Source of the DNA: Ianthella basta
Lineage: Eukaryota > Porifera > Demospongiae > Verongiida > Ianthellidae
Reading direction: 5' to 3'
DNA length: 64,000 nucleotides
NCBI GenBank assembly: GCA_964019415.1
Contig: OZ025879.1
Span: forward strand, 1,207,810-1,271,809
Each line of letters starts with the position of its first letter. Position 1 is the stretch's first letter. The notes under the pieces were generated by a model. That model did not search any database and had not been told where the DNA came from. It worked only from the letters and a program-made list of their open reading frames with translations. Below, in pieces: positions 29,401-41,400 of this stretch. The position numbers and the translations under genes were made by a program.

Positions 29401-32400
29401 ACACCATCAATGCAAAGGGTGTGTAAAAATGTTTCCTCCAAAGACAGGAGGAGGGCCGGTCCATGCAAAGAGGGGGGCCAGCCGGTCCATGCAACAAGGA
29501 GGGCTGGTCCATGCAAAACCCAGGTCATTAACATGCGCTGACTTTGAATACGTTTTCCCCATCCCTACATCTGCCAACATTTTGCCGCTCTTGCTACCAT
29601 CCCCTGTTTCTCCACCTGTGTATTATAGTGCAAGTGTACATGTGAGTGTGCAATAACAAGGGTTGTCACAGGAGACTATCCTATTGCATGCATATGCCCA
29701 TTCAAGCTACGTACATGTTCCCATGTACAAATATATACCACCATGCTGCATGCATGCATCCATGTACAGCGGATTTATGCAACCTTGCAACAGTTCCCAT
29801 ACCTGGGTTGTCGTTGCCTAGGATACGAACAGGGTGATATATAATAGGTGAGTACAGCACCAGTCTGTATCCTAGGTAACAACTGCCCATGGTGTGGGAA
29901 CTGTTGCAAGGTTGCATAAATCCGCTGTACATGACTGAAGCGCTACTGTGCTGTCTGATTTTGCACGGCGATCAATTAACACACCATTTTATGCATCAGA
30001 AAACGTCAGAAAACGTCATGTGACATCCGTAAAATGGCTGCCGCCGTTAAGGTTGGTTAGAGGACTAAGTATCTGGCTATTCCTTGTTCAAACTAAGTCC
30101 TGCAACACTGTAACAAGACCACTCTGCTTTTAGAACGTTGTTTAACCTTAGGCCAGTACCCCCTTCCCAATTTGAAAGTGTGTTTAGAATGCATATCTTC
30201 AATATTTAGAATTTTGTTCCAGCAGCAAAAACCGTTCCAGCCATGGCCGGACCGGCCAGACTGGGTGCTACGGCCCTGCCTTGTGAACTTTCTCATGAAC
30301 ATTGGCTCTGGAATGATGACTGCTTGGCACTTGGAAACATGTTCAACATAAATTTATGCCTATCACAGCTTTGCACTGCATTTTTTATGGCAGTGACATG
30401 TAATTGTGCATGCAATGTCTTTAGTGATAGAGAAAGTCAAGATTCCCTTTCCTGACTTCACTTGATGGACCTGCATTCAACTTGAAGGTAGGTCATTCGA
30501 CAGTGAACGAATTCAAGTGCTAATTGCTTCAGTTTGAATTGTAACAAGTCAGTTATAACATGGCCACAAGGGCACTTAGCTGATTTATCACACTCGAGTG
30601 CTTCGCACCCTATATATGCATGTATATGTAATAGTTAAATGCTGACCAAGAGGTGTCTCTGAGATTTAGAGCCCAAGTGCCGAGTTGTCTAAATCTTCAG
30701 AGACACCGATTGGTCAGCATTTAAGTGTTATAGATCCCAATAATTGGTCAAGGAGTGGCAGCGAATCAGTTTACCTACTTGTCATTGTGTTATTACGCGT
30801 CTTCCGGAAGTAGTTTGCTATTTCTGACAATGGCTGAGAAAACGTCTTTTGATCTGGGTCTCAACTTGGGCTGGTCATCTCGCAGCAGATGTTTCTTACA
30901 GGTCGGCAGTGGATGCGGCGTGTCAGCTAAGCGTAAGCTTACTCACTGTCAACCACGTCAGCCACAGCGTTTCCCAGAGCGGTGTACACAAAGCCTGCTC
31001 CCAGCTCGTAACCAGTTCGTTTCTCGGCTCTGGTTCGTAGCTGGATTGTTGCTTTACCCTGTTTCTTGTCGAAACAAGTAAGCTGGGCAACCTGTACATT
31101 ATAAGTTGTGGTGTATTTTAATAAACAGCTGCAGTTCTCTGCTATAAAATTCCTATAAAATTCCCAGCGCAAATGATGCGCCTTAGTTAGAACCCAGCTA
31201 GACGAAATAGAAGTCGTGGTGCAAAGGTACAGCTAGGTTGTCTACGAGATTTAGGGATCGCGAAATGAGACCCGTTGCCATGGTAATAGAGATACCGTTA
31301 CCATGGTAACGGGCCTCTTTTCGCAATCTCTTTATCTCGTTTCGGCGAGAAACAGGGTAAAGCAACAATCTGGGTATGAACCAGAGCCGAGAAACGAACT
31401 GGTAAAAGCTGGGAGCAGGCTTTGTCAGCATTTAACTATTACATAATTGTTAAATGGCGACAATAAGGTGTCTGCGCAATTTAGAGCACGAAGCTCAAAG
31501 GGCGCGAAGCGCCCGAGTACTGAGTGGTCTAAATCGCATAGAGATACCAATTGGTCGCCATTTATGTGATATAGATCCAAATCCGTTCGCTTACCCAATC
31601 ATTTTGCCTTCCTCTCGCTTCTTGACGGCGTACGTGTGAATGACATCATATTACAATGATAATTGCCCCTGCGGAGTTCCCACAGATGGTTATATGGAAT
31701 TTATACCCCCCCGCGCTCTGCCCGCAACGTACAATTATGGGATTTAGAATCACACGCGAAGCAGTTGGAATGCTTCTCAGAGATTTAGAACCATCGTTTA
31801 GAGGCCCGTTACCACGGCAATGGGATCTCTCTCTCTATATATATATATAGTATGGTGATTGCGCAACCATAGGAACTTAAGTATTGGCAGGTGATCCCAT
31901 ATATGTGATATGGACCTCTTCATAGGTCCAATATCATGATATTGGACCTCCTTACTGATCATTAGCTACCAGAATTGCAATGATTATAAACATTAGTCCA
32001 TAGATGACTAAATCAAATATGTACTACAATCAATGGTAGAATCAAATTGTGTACAATATCAGACCTCTGAATTGTGTAGTTAACAGGTCTGAATTCAAGA
32101 AGATGGTGTAGTATTTTATACAAGGTCAAGTGAAGCAGTCTTACCATTTTACCATGGCTGAGACAAACTAGTGCTGCGGAGGATCTGGACGCTCAACGAA
32201 AGAAGCTGAGACTGCAAAAAATCGCCGCACGAAGGATAGTCAGTTGGACAAGATACCAAAATAAATGCGTAAATGGACATCTTCTAGTCACCGAACACTG
32301 TGTCCAGCTCTGTTGCACGAAACACAATGGACAAGAATATGCGCAGACGCAGTTCATTGTGTGACTTCTTTAATGGCGAGGAACAAAGTCCAGCAGGACA

Positions 32401-35400
32401 TCGTCAAAAGCTCCGAACCGTGATTAAAAGATCCCTTCTACTTCTAATTCAGCTTTGAAGACCGTCTTCCTCCACAAAAAAGCGTTTTCCAAACCCTTCA
32501 TGCAGCACCCTGCCACGGCCACAACCAAAACTGCTGACTATGCATTATTTTGAATTCTGTTCCCTGTAATCTCATTGGTCAACGTGCTGCCAAAAGGCGC
32601 GCAGTATTCTCATTGGTCAGCCCGTAGCCCATTGTGATGTCACGGAGGTGTCTACTGAATGGAATGGTACCCTTACCTGTTGCAGTGACGTAAGGCAGGC
32701 GCTTACCGAATGCAAATGGCGTCGTCTCGGGAGAGGTCCGATCTCGATATTGCTGTAGAAGGTTCGTTTCTGTTGCGCACTCACCATACAATATATTATA
32801 TATAGTACGGTAGGTCGGTCCATAGCCTCTATATATGACCTCGACACTCATATTTACCTCGGCGCTTCGCGCCTCGGTAAGTATGTAAGCACCTCGGTCG
32901 TATATATCAGCTATGGACCTCCCTACCGTACTATATATATTACATATATACAGTGCAAGTTGCAATATATATATATATATATTAAAGGTGGGCGGTATTG
33001 ACTTTTTTCAATACTGAATAACTATTCCCACCAATACCTTGGTATTACTAAAAACTGACTAAATGGGCTAATTAGACTTCATTGATTGACTGAATCTGTT
33101 TTTGAAAGTGTTTCAACTGTTCTCTTGCAATCAATCATCAATCAATCAATCATACACAGCTTTGTCTCCAATGCTGGAGGTCGCTGGAATTATTTTCTAA
33201 CAGTTCTGTGCAAGAAATAGTTCACATCATGCTGTACTAAATAGTTCAATAATTAACTGTTCAATTTACTTTCAGATCATCAGCCCATCTTTTCCTTGGT
33301 CTTCCTCTCGGTCGCTTCCCGGGCACATTCTCCATATACACCTTCTTTACCATCCTGTCATCTGTCATTTCTTCCATCTTCTTTAACCATTCTGTCTTCT
33401 TGTTCTCTACTCTTAATACCACTGCCACCTGTCCCAGTCTTGATCTAATATCAACATTCCTCACTTTGTCCAACATAGTCACTCCTTCCACTCTCCTCAG
33501 GCATCTCATTTCAAAGGCTTGTATTCTGCTCTTGTGTCTCTCTAGCAGGGTCCAGGTCTCACATGCATACAACAGAGTTGGCATCACCGTGGCATTGATC
33601 ACTCTAAGTTTTGTTGCCTTGCTCAGTTCTCTTCGATCAATTATCTCTTTTCTCATAGCTCCAATCACTTTGGATGCTGCTCCTATTCTGTGGTCTACCT
33701 CTGCTTCACATGATCCCTCTTCATCTAACATGGCTCCTAGATACTTCATTGTCTTCGCATTTTCTATCTCCACTCCATTTACTGTAATGTTGCATGTGCC
33801 TCCTCCTCTCTTCACCACCATTACCTTTGTCTTTCCCCAATTGATTGTCATTCTCCATTTCATCATCACTTCATCCAGCACCTTCACATTTCTTTCTGCA
33901 TCCTCATCTCTTTCTGTCACTAACATTAGGTCATCGGCAAACAAGAGAAGCTGTATTGTGCCTGCTTCCATTTCAACTCCTCCTTCAAACCTCTGTTTTG
34001 CCTCCCTCACAATGTTGTCCATAAAGATGTTAAATAGCCATGTTCTCTTGCAGAAAGCATTAATTTGCAAACCAGCATTGCTCAAAATACTCACAAAGTT
34101 AGGATACCTCCGGATATTGTATTGCAAAATCCATATAATTTATTGCGAATGAAAACACGGCCAAATACAAGTGAAGCTCAGATTTGAAGCAGACTTATTT
34201 ACCAAGTTGATGGATGCCAGTATGAAAATATTAGTTACAAATGTAGCTCATACCAAGTAATACCAAAAAGCATTGGTATCTCAGTATCCATATACAACAT
34301 ACCAATAATATTCGGTATCCAGTAAACAACACCGAAGTTAACTATATACCATATTTGTCCATATAGAGGCCGGGTCCCGAATAGTGGCCGGCGTCGCAAT
34401 CGACACGGAATGCCTCTCGATCCATGCTTTTGTGCTCCTTAGCAACTGCAAGTCGCTTGTCACACTTCACAGTTGCCAAGGATCATCAGAGTTGCAAGAG
34501 TGATGTCTAAGAGAAAGTCGTACAATGTCTCCTTCAAGTTGAAAGCCGTTGAGTGCGCAGAGAAGACGACCAAAGAATCCACTGCCACCTTATACACGTG
34601 GTGGCCTCTAACAATGCTCTCTTTCACGACAGAACTAGTCGCGTGCGAATCTTGACTTGCAGTCATTCTCCCCCATGCGCGGAGACACAATACTATACAC
34701 CACTGATTTTATATTGGAAACAAGGCCAAGTATTAAGAAAACAAGTATTTCGAGTTAAAAAACTCGTGGGGCGCCGGGGCGCCCTTGAACTCGAACTACT
34801 TGCTAACAACTTCCCTGTGTATGTTCAATAGTTCAGACAGTTGGGCATGCAGCATTGCTGCTGGTGTGAAAGATACATCACAATGCCATAGACTGGGGTT
34901 GCAAAGGTTTCAAGTCTCCAGACCAGGAAGTCATCCAGTGAAAGCACCCCTACCAAACTGTCAAAATGCTTTGCTGACACTTTTTAATTTACATAACATT
35001 CTGAATGTGCCTGGAGGAGGAGTGTGCTGGCTAAAAAGGCCACCCTAACTGGTAATGACATGATTGGATTTGTCTCCCATTGGCCAACGCACAGGAGAAT
35101 AGTTAGATAAGCTTTCTACTACAATACTATTACTTAAACATGTTCTAGAAAGACTACGCGTTCCTTGGATACACGGCGAAATACGAAGAAAGATGATTAT
35201 GAGCCTAGCAAACAGAGAGCGTCGAGCGCGGCCATTTTACAATGTCCGTCAGTGATAATTGGAGCTGTATCTCGCAGAAGAGTCTTTCGTTAGGCTTTTT
35301 ACGAGTATCACTCTATCAGCACATGTTCTTGAACACATTTCGTTCGATTAAGATACAGTGAAACGCCATTAGAGATGATTTTAAGGTTTGTAAAGATTGA

Positions 35401-38400
35401 CGTGAGTGCTGCCATTTGCAAAATGACAGAAATATATACAGTGCAAGTTACAATATACACCACTAATCTAAAGTAAATAATATAATATAATATAATATAA
35501 TATAATTCCCGGGTGGTTTGGCAGCCCTCATGAACATGTGCTAGGTATGGCTTTGAAGTATGAGAGATTTTAACACTTTTAAATGAGACGGAATTTTTAA
35601 TTAGGTCTTCGTTCTTCTACAAGCAGCCCGCAAAATGCTTATATAAATGCACATAGGAGAACACTTAATGTATGGTGCATTTATATCGATGCATAGTGGT
35701 ATCTTGTATATTAATGCAACTCGGCTCGTTGAGACATGAAACTTGGTGGACACGTCCAAGTGGTCCACCTTCCTATGTTATTAGCGGGATTTCTTAATTA
35801 GTCTCAAAATGGCCGACATATGTGAGGTGTATGATTTATACAACCAGCCAGGCCCACTCAGTCATGACACTTTGTGAACCTAGCCAGATAATCCGACTGT
35901 TCATGTCATTAACAGGATTTCTTAATTAGTCGCAAAATGGCCGAGAAAAGTGAAGTTCATTGCATATCCCACCAACCCAGCCCCGCTAAGTAGTGATACT
36001 AAGTGGACATAGTTAGATGGTCCATTTGCTCATGTCATTAGCAGGATTGCTTAATTAGTCACAAAATGGAGGCGACCTTTTGAACAATCACATTTTGACA
36101 CCAATTTGTAGGCATTTGCTGCTATGCTGGAGCAGAGCAGCACCCACATATACACATGCTCACAACTATTCAGCCACAATATCCTGCTACTATACCACCA
36201 CATATATAGATAAATACAACCACCATCACCACCACCACAGTGGAAGTTGCAATGAGTAGTATATTATGTGCTAGAGCTGCAAGAAAACAGACCACCACAT
36301 CAGGCGCTGCCACCACATACTACTACCACCACCACACAGTGCAAGTTACAATATTACAGCCACCACATGCATTCCTAGATGGAAATGACTGCCACCACCA
36401 CCGCCACTCAGTGCAAATTACAATGCATACATTCAGTATATGCACCATTGCTCTAGAAAAAAGCACCACCGCCACCACCACCACACAGTGCAAGTTACAA
36501 TATCACAGCCACCATCACCTGTGCCAGTAGAGTATCTACGACAGTTGGTCATAGAAAAAGACCACCAGTGCAAGTTACACTAGCCACCACCACCTGTGCC
36601 AGTAGAGTATCTGCGCTAGTTGGTCATAGAAAAAGACCACCAGTGCAAGTTACAGCCGGGCAGTACCTGCACCGCCGCCATTGGAGTGCACGCTGCAGCA
36701 AGCAATTGTAACTTGCCTAAGGGCATGCCATTGAATTTCTTCCCATGCACTCTCAATTCAATGGCATGCCCTTAGGCAAGCTTACATTTGCTTGCTGCAG
36801 CGTGCACTCCAATGGCGGCGGTGCAGGTACTGCCCGGCTGTAACTTGCGCTGGTGGTCTTTTTCTTCAGCCATTGAGCGCATTCACTTTCTGGCACATGT
36901 GGTGGTGCGAATGGTGCGTGCATGTGCTGGCCTGGAGCCACTGTAACTTGCACTGGTGGTCTTTTTCTATGACCAACTAGCGCAGATACTCTACTGGCAC
37001 ATGTGGTGGTGGCTACTGTAACTTGCACTGGTGGTCTTTTTCTATGACCAACTAGCGCAGATACTCTACTGGCACAGGTGGTGGTGGCTAGTGTAACTTG
37101 CACTGGTGGTCTTTTTCTATGACCAACTGTCGTAGATACTCTACTGGCACAGGTGATGGTGGCTGTGATATTGTAACTTGCACTGTGTGGTGGTGGTGGC
37201 GGTGGTATATATATATATACATACGAACATGAAGCCATACGAATACCTAAATCTGAAAACACTATAGGGGCGCCTTCGGCGCCCCAAATATATAACAATT
37301 TTAATAGAAGCCGGGCTTGAATAGAAGCTGGGCTCAAATAGAGGCTGGTCGAAACTCCCGGGAAAGAAATAGAGGCCCGAGCCTCTATTCAGACAAATAT
37401 GGTAACTATACCAAAATACCGCCGACCCCTTTATATATGTGGAAAGCAATTTGTTTTGTATGTGGGTTATAATGGATGTTACAGAAACTACCAGAATCTG
37501 TGCAACAGAAATGCAAACAGAGCAAAGCATGACTTAGCCACACTCATAATGCATGACAGTGCTCCAAGTAGGTCACATCACAGGCAATTGAGTGTGTACT
37601 CTGAATGTAATGACGACACTTTGTACCTTTCTGTTGCAACATTTTCACAGATCTCTGTGCATTGCCTGTTATAAATGCATTTCCACTAGCCAAATATCTT
37701 GAACAATCTGCAGCTCCTGTTCTGCAGATTGGTCGAGATGAGTCTACCTATCTACTAGTGTTGCCACGATAATCGCGATACACGATATGTAATACATATA
37801 GTACGGTAGGGAGGTCTATAGCCAATATATAGGACCGAGGCGTGAAGCGCCGAGGTAAATATGAGCGCCGAGGTCCTATATAGAGCTATAGACCTCCCTA
37901 CCGTACTATATGTCTTATATAGTATGGTGAGTGCGCAACAGGAACGAACCTTCTGCAGCAATATCGAGCCTAGACCTCTCCGGCGACGACGCCATTTGCA
38001 TTCCATAAGCGCCTGCATTACGTCACTGAACCTTCTGGAACGGGCTACAGCACCATTGCATTTAACGTCTACCTCTCCCGCTCAAATCTAGGGGACCCCT
38101 TAGCTTCACTAATGCATTGTGAGCTAGGGTTCCCCGGCCAGCTACCTATCCAATTGTCTACCTAGCCCCGTAACTAGAAGCAGCATGGTACCATATTGGA
38201 ACCCTGCTTGGTGTTAAAGGCGTGGTACCCCGATGTGGCCTTTGACCTTTGACCCCTGTGCTGGCACCACATAGTGATTAATATAACTTAGAGGCCACAT
38301 CTGGGGGAGACCCACCACCCTTTCACGCTTTGTGAGAAAGCGGAGAAAATCATAAGGTAAGGCATGTGAGCTGGGTCATGGATGACTGAGATGGGATGAA

Positions 38401-41400
38401 GAGTGAGAGCAATTGAATAAAAAAACACCCTTGAATGAGAAGATGAGAAAGGAGTGAAAATGGAGTGCGTGATGGGTAGAAATACTGCTACTACTGTTAC
38501 AGACAATGGCAAAAAAAATCCTGCCAATGCGCCGAGGGAGCACGAGGCAAGTGCTGCGCATGCGCAGAGCCCTGCGACATAGTCTGACGTGCCTCACGTG
38601 CGCAACGCACCTAGCCATGACGTATATACTGGCGAAGCTCCCGAGTTACGCCGATAACTACGTTCAACCAGGGTTAAACTACATTCAGTAGACGCCTCCG
38701 TGACGTCACAACAGGCTTCAGGGCTGACCAATTAGAATACTGCGCGCCTATTGGCAGTATGCTGACCAATGAGATTACCGAATTCAAAATAATGCACAGT
38801 CAGCAGTTTTGGTTGTGGCCGTGACAGGATGCTGGACAGAGAGTCCTGAAAATGCTTCTTTTCTGGCATAACACCGACTTCGATGCGGACTCAGAACTAG
38901 AGGGGACAATTTTAACCACATTTGAGAGCTTTCGACGATATCCAGCTGGACTTTGTGTTCGTCATCTGAAGAAGTCGCTCAACGGACTGTGTCTGCGCGT
39001 CTTCCACGCCATAGTTTCGCGCAACAGAGCCGGACTCAGTGCTCGGTTCCTAGAATACGTCCCTCTACGCATGTATCTTGTCCAACTGACTTTCCTTCGT
39101 GCGACGATTTTTAGCGGTCGCATTTTTTCTTGGAGCGTCAAGATCCTCCGCAGCACTGATTGTCATGGCCACAGTGAAATGGTAAGACTGCTTCGCTTGA
39201 CAGTACACACATTTGGCTCTGGTTTCATTACATTCCTTCTTGATATCAGACCTGTTGCGCAATCAGAGCTTTGATATTGTGATATCAGACCTCTTTTCAG
39301 GTCTATATCACATATATAGGACCACCTGCCAATGCTTAAATCCCTATAGTTGTGCAATCACCATACTATATATTGCGATATATACACAATATTGCAATAC
39401 AAAAGCAGTGTTCTTCCTGTCACGATATTGGCCTAATCTCTGCTGCGATGCTGACCAACTGACCTTTCTTTTTGAAAAACCTGAGTAACAGCTGGAAAGC
39501 CATGTATGCATGTACCTCACCTGTTTGCATTAATGCTTGCTGTATTAATCTATGTGTTTGGCTTATATCTGGCACCGTGCCAATTGTTCATTAATATATA
39601 TCGGGATACACAATATATCGTGATACAAACCTACAATAACCGTGATACATATTTTCCTGTATCGTGGCAACACTACTATCTGCTTGGTCTTACAGTATAC
39701 CTACAGTACTAATGTCTAATTTTACATATTTTGAGTTCTTTTAATGTGTCCACTGTTTGAAGAAATCTTACTGTTGCAGTTATTCGTCTACTTCCATACT
39801 CTTAATGTCATTTAGGAATTCTCACCTCACTAGATTTCCCGCTGAATACATCAAGCTGGAACTTGTCAAAGACCTTCACACTGGTCACTTGCAAATTTTG
39901 CAATTCCTTCAAGTGTTCCTTTAATTCATGCTCTGTGGTGCCAACATCTTCCATGGCAATGTAGAAGAGGAGTTTGACACTGCCTTTCTCCCACCCAGCA
40001 AATAGGGCTGTATCAAGGCCAATCCGATACATGAGGAAACTCTTCATTTGCAGAATACGGTGCAAAGAATAGCTGTGGGGATCCACGTTCACAGCGATAG
40101 ACATGAGCATACACCTGGGAGGGGGCTCAGGCTTGATACTTCTCTCTCTGCATTGTTGTAAGGTCGTTACCACTTTTGCCTGAACATTTTCTTCATACCT
40201 ACTCATCAATTTCTGCAGTCTTTCATCTGCAAGATACTTTACTACTAACTGGGCAAACTCAAAGTTGAGGAAGTCCCAATACTTAAGTAAGGCACTCATC
40301 AATTCATCTGCCGTACTAGGAAGGGATCCTTGGCCTGTTGGATCCTTTGACTTCAATTTTATTTCAATGCATGACTTCAGTGCACTAAGACCGTTAATAT
40401 TAAGCCTGTGAACTGCTGCATCAATTTCAGCAACCAGCAAAGAAAACTCATCTGAAAGATCATCAATGATGGGGAACTGTATCTGCCATTGAAAGTCAGG
40501 TCCACTGGGGGTTAGCCCTACAGGGAGAATAACCATAACCATGCAAGTATAATATTCTTACTGCATGCTTAGCTTACATTTCATACAACAAATAAATGAA
40601 TTAGAGCTCTTTATACTAGGTTGTAGCTATTTTGCATACAGATTCAATTATATATGCGCACACACAAGCAATATTACACTCTAAATCATAGAAAAAACAA
40701 AACAAGAATGCGACGAAGATAAGGAAACTCATTAATAATACTTCTGAAGGGGTTTCATATCATTGTCTTTTAGAATAAAATGGGATAACAACACACAATA
40801 GTACAATAGTATTAGCTAAATCCCCACATTCAGACTAGTTTGTCTAGATGCAGTCACAACTGTCTGGCATTGATGTCTGACGCACAGGCACTAACTTATT
40901 GAAGCTCATTGTGTATAATAATGTATTATAATTATATATATACTTGCATTATATATATCACCATCCCACCATTGCAATCAATTAATTTAAACCTAGTGTA
41001 TAAAAAATTCGTTTAGAACTAAAAGGGATTTAGGAATGGCCAGCAGAAAAAGCATAGAAACAAGCAACAGTAACTCAACACCATAATGAACCACATTGCC
41101 ATGAAGTTCGCTATGCATTCCTAATTTCTAGTACAGCTACATGGGCCCAAATGTCTAGCTAGCTAGTCCCATGTAGCTACGAGAAAATTAGGAATGCATA
41201 GCAAACTTCACGGCAATGTGGTTATCATGGTGTTGAGTTACTGTTGCTTCTAGGTGCCTTGCTTGCATGCTGTCTTGTCCCACTGAACAATAACCCAGGT
41301 GTTTGCCCCATTGGGGTTGGGGAGGTGGCCTGACGTATTGTCTGCAAAGCTGTAATAAGAGTAGTGAGAAAGGCATCATGATGGCAACTGGCCCACTGCG

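Larger units (their letters stand above)
34349..37402 (+). mobile_element. Pogo-like DNA transposon, non-functional, with TA target duplication
   Basis: Terminal inverted repeats begin CCATATTTGTC at 34,349 and end GACAAATATGG at 37,402, each flanked by TA, the target duplication of pogo/Tc1-type elements. The ends continue with GAGGCCGGGTC / GAGGCCCGAGCC-like words. Near the left end, 34,500-34,590 encodes KRKSYNVSFKLKAVECAEK, which resembles the N-terminal helix-turn-helix of pogo/Tigger transposases. No DDE catalytic part follows; the interior is filled with an AT repeat, a diverged tandem repeat and a long palindrome. Confidence 0.8.
27758..39825. other. Gene A intron 2, repeat-filled
   Basis: 12.1-kb intron between the unassigned-domain exon and the linker exon. 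It is mostly mobile-element remains, listed separately: foldbacks, two inverted copies of a TIR element, a LINE fragment and a pogo-like element. I found no convincing host exon in it. Sequence at 28,080-28,740 and 28,870-29,400 shows nothing I can assign. Confidence 0.7.

Noticed and set aside
30998-31435. Possible structured RNA gene
   Set aside because: The hairpins are nested inverted repeats of the kind found throughout this intron, so a mobile-element origin is simpler.
36240-37530. Several Pro/Thr/His-rich frames
   Set aside because: They arise from CCA/CAC-rich repeats and the palindrome inside the pogo-like element.
38852-39274. 140-codon plus-strand frame
   Set aside because: It lies within the inverted TIR-element copy, has no recognisable domain, and the matching copy at 31.8-32.9 kb does not keep the frame open.
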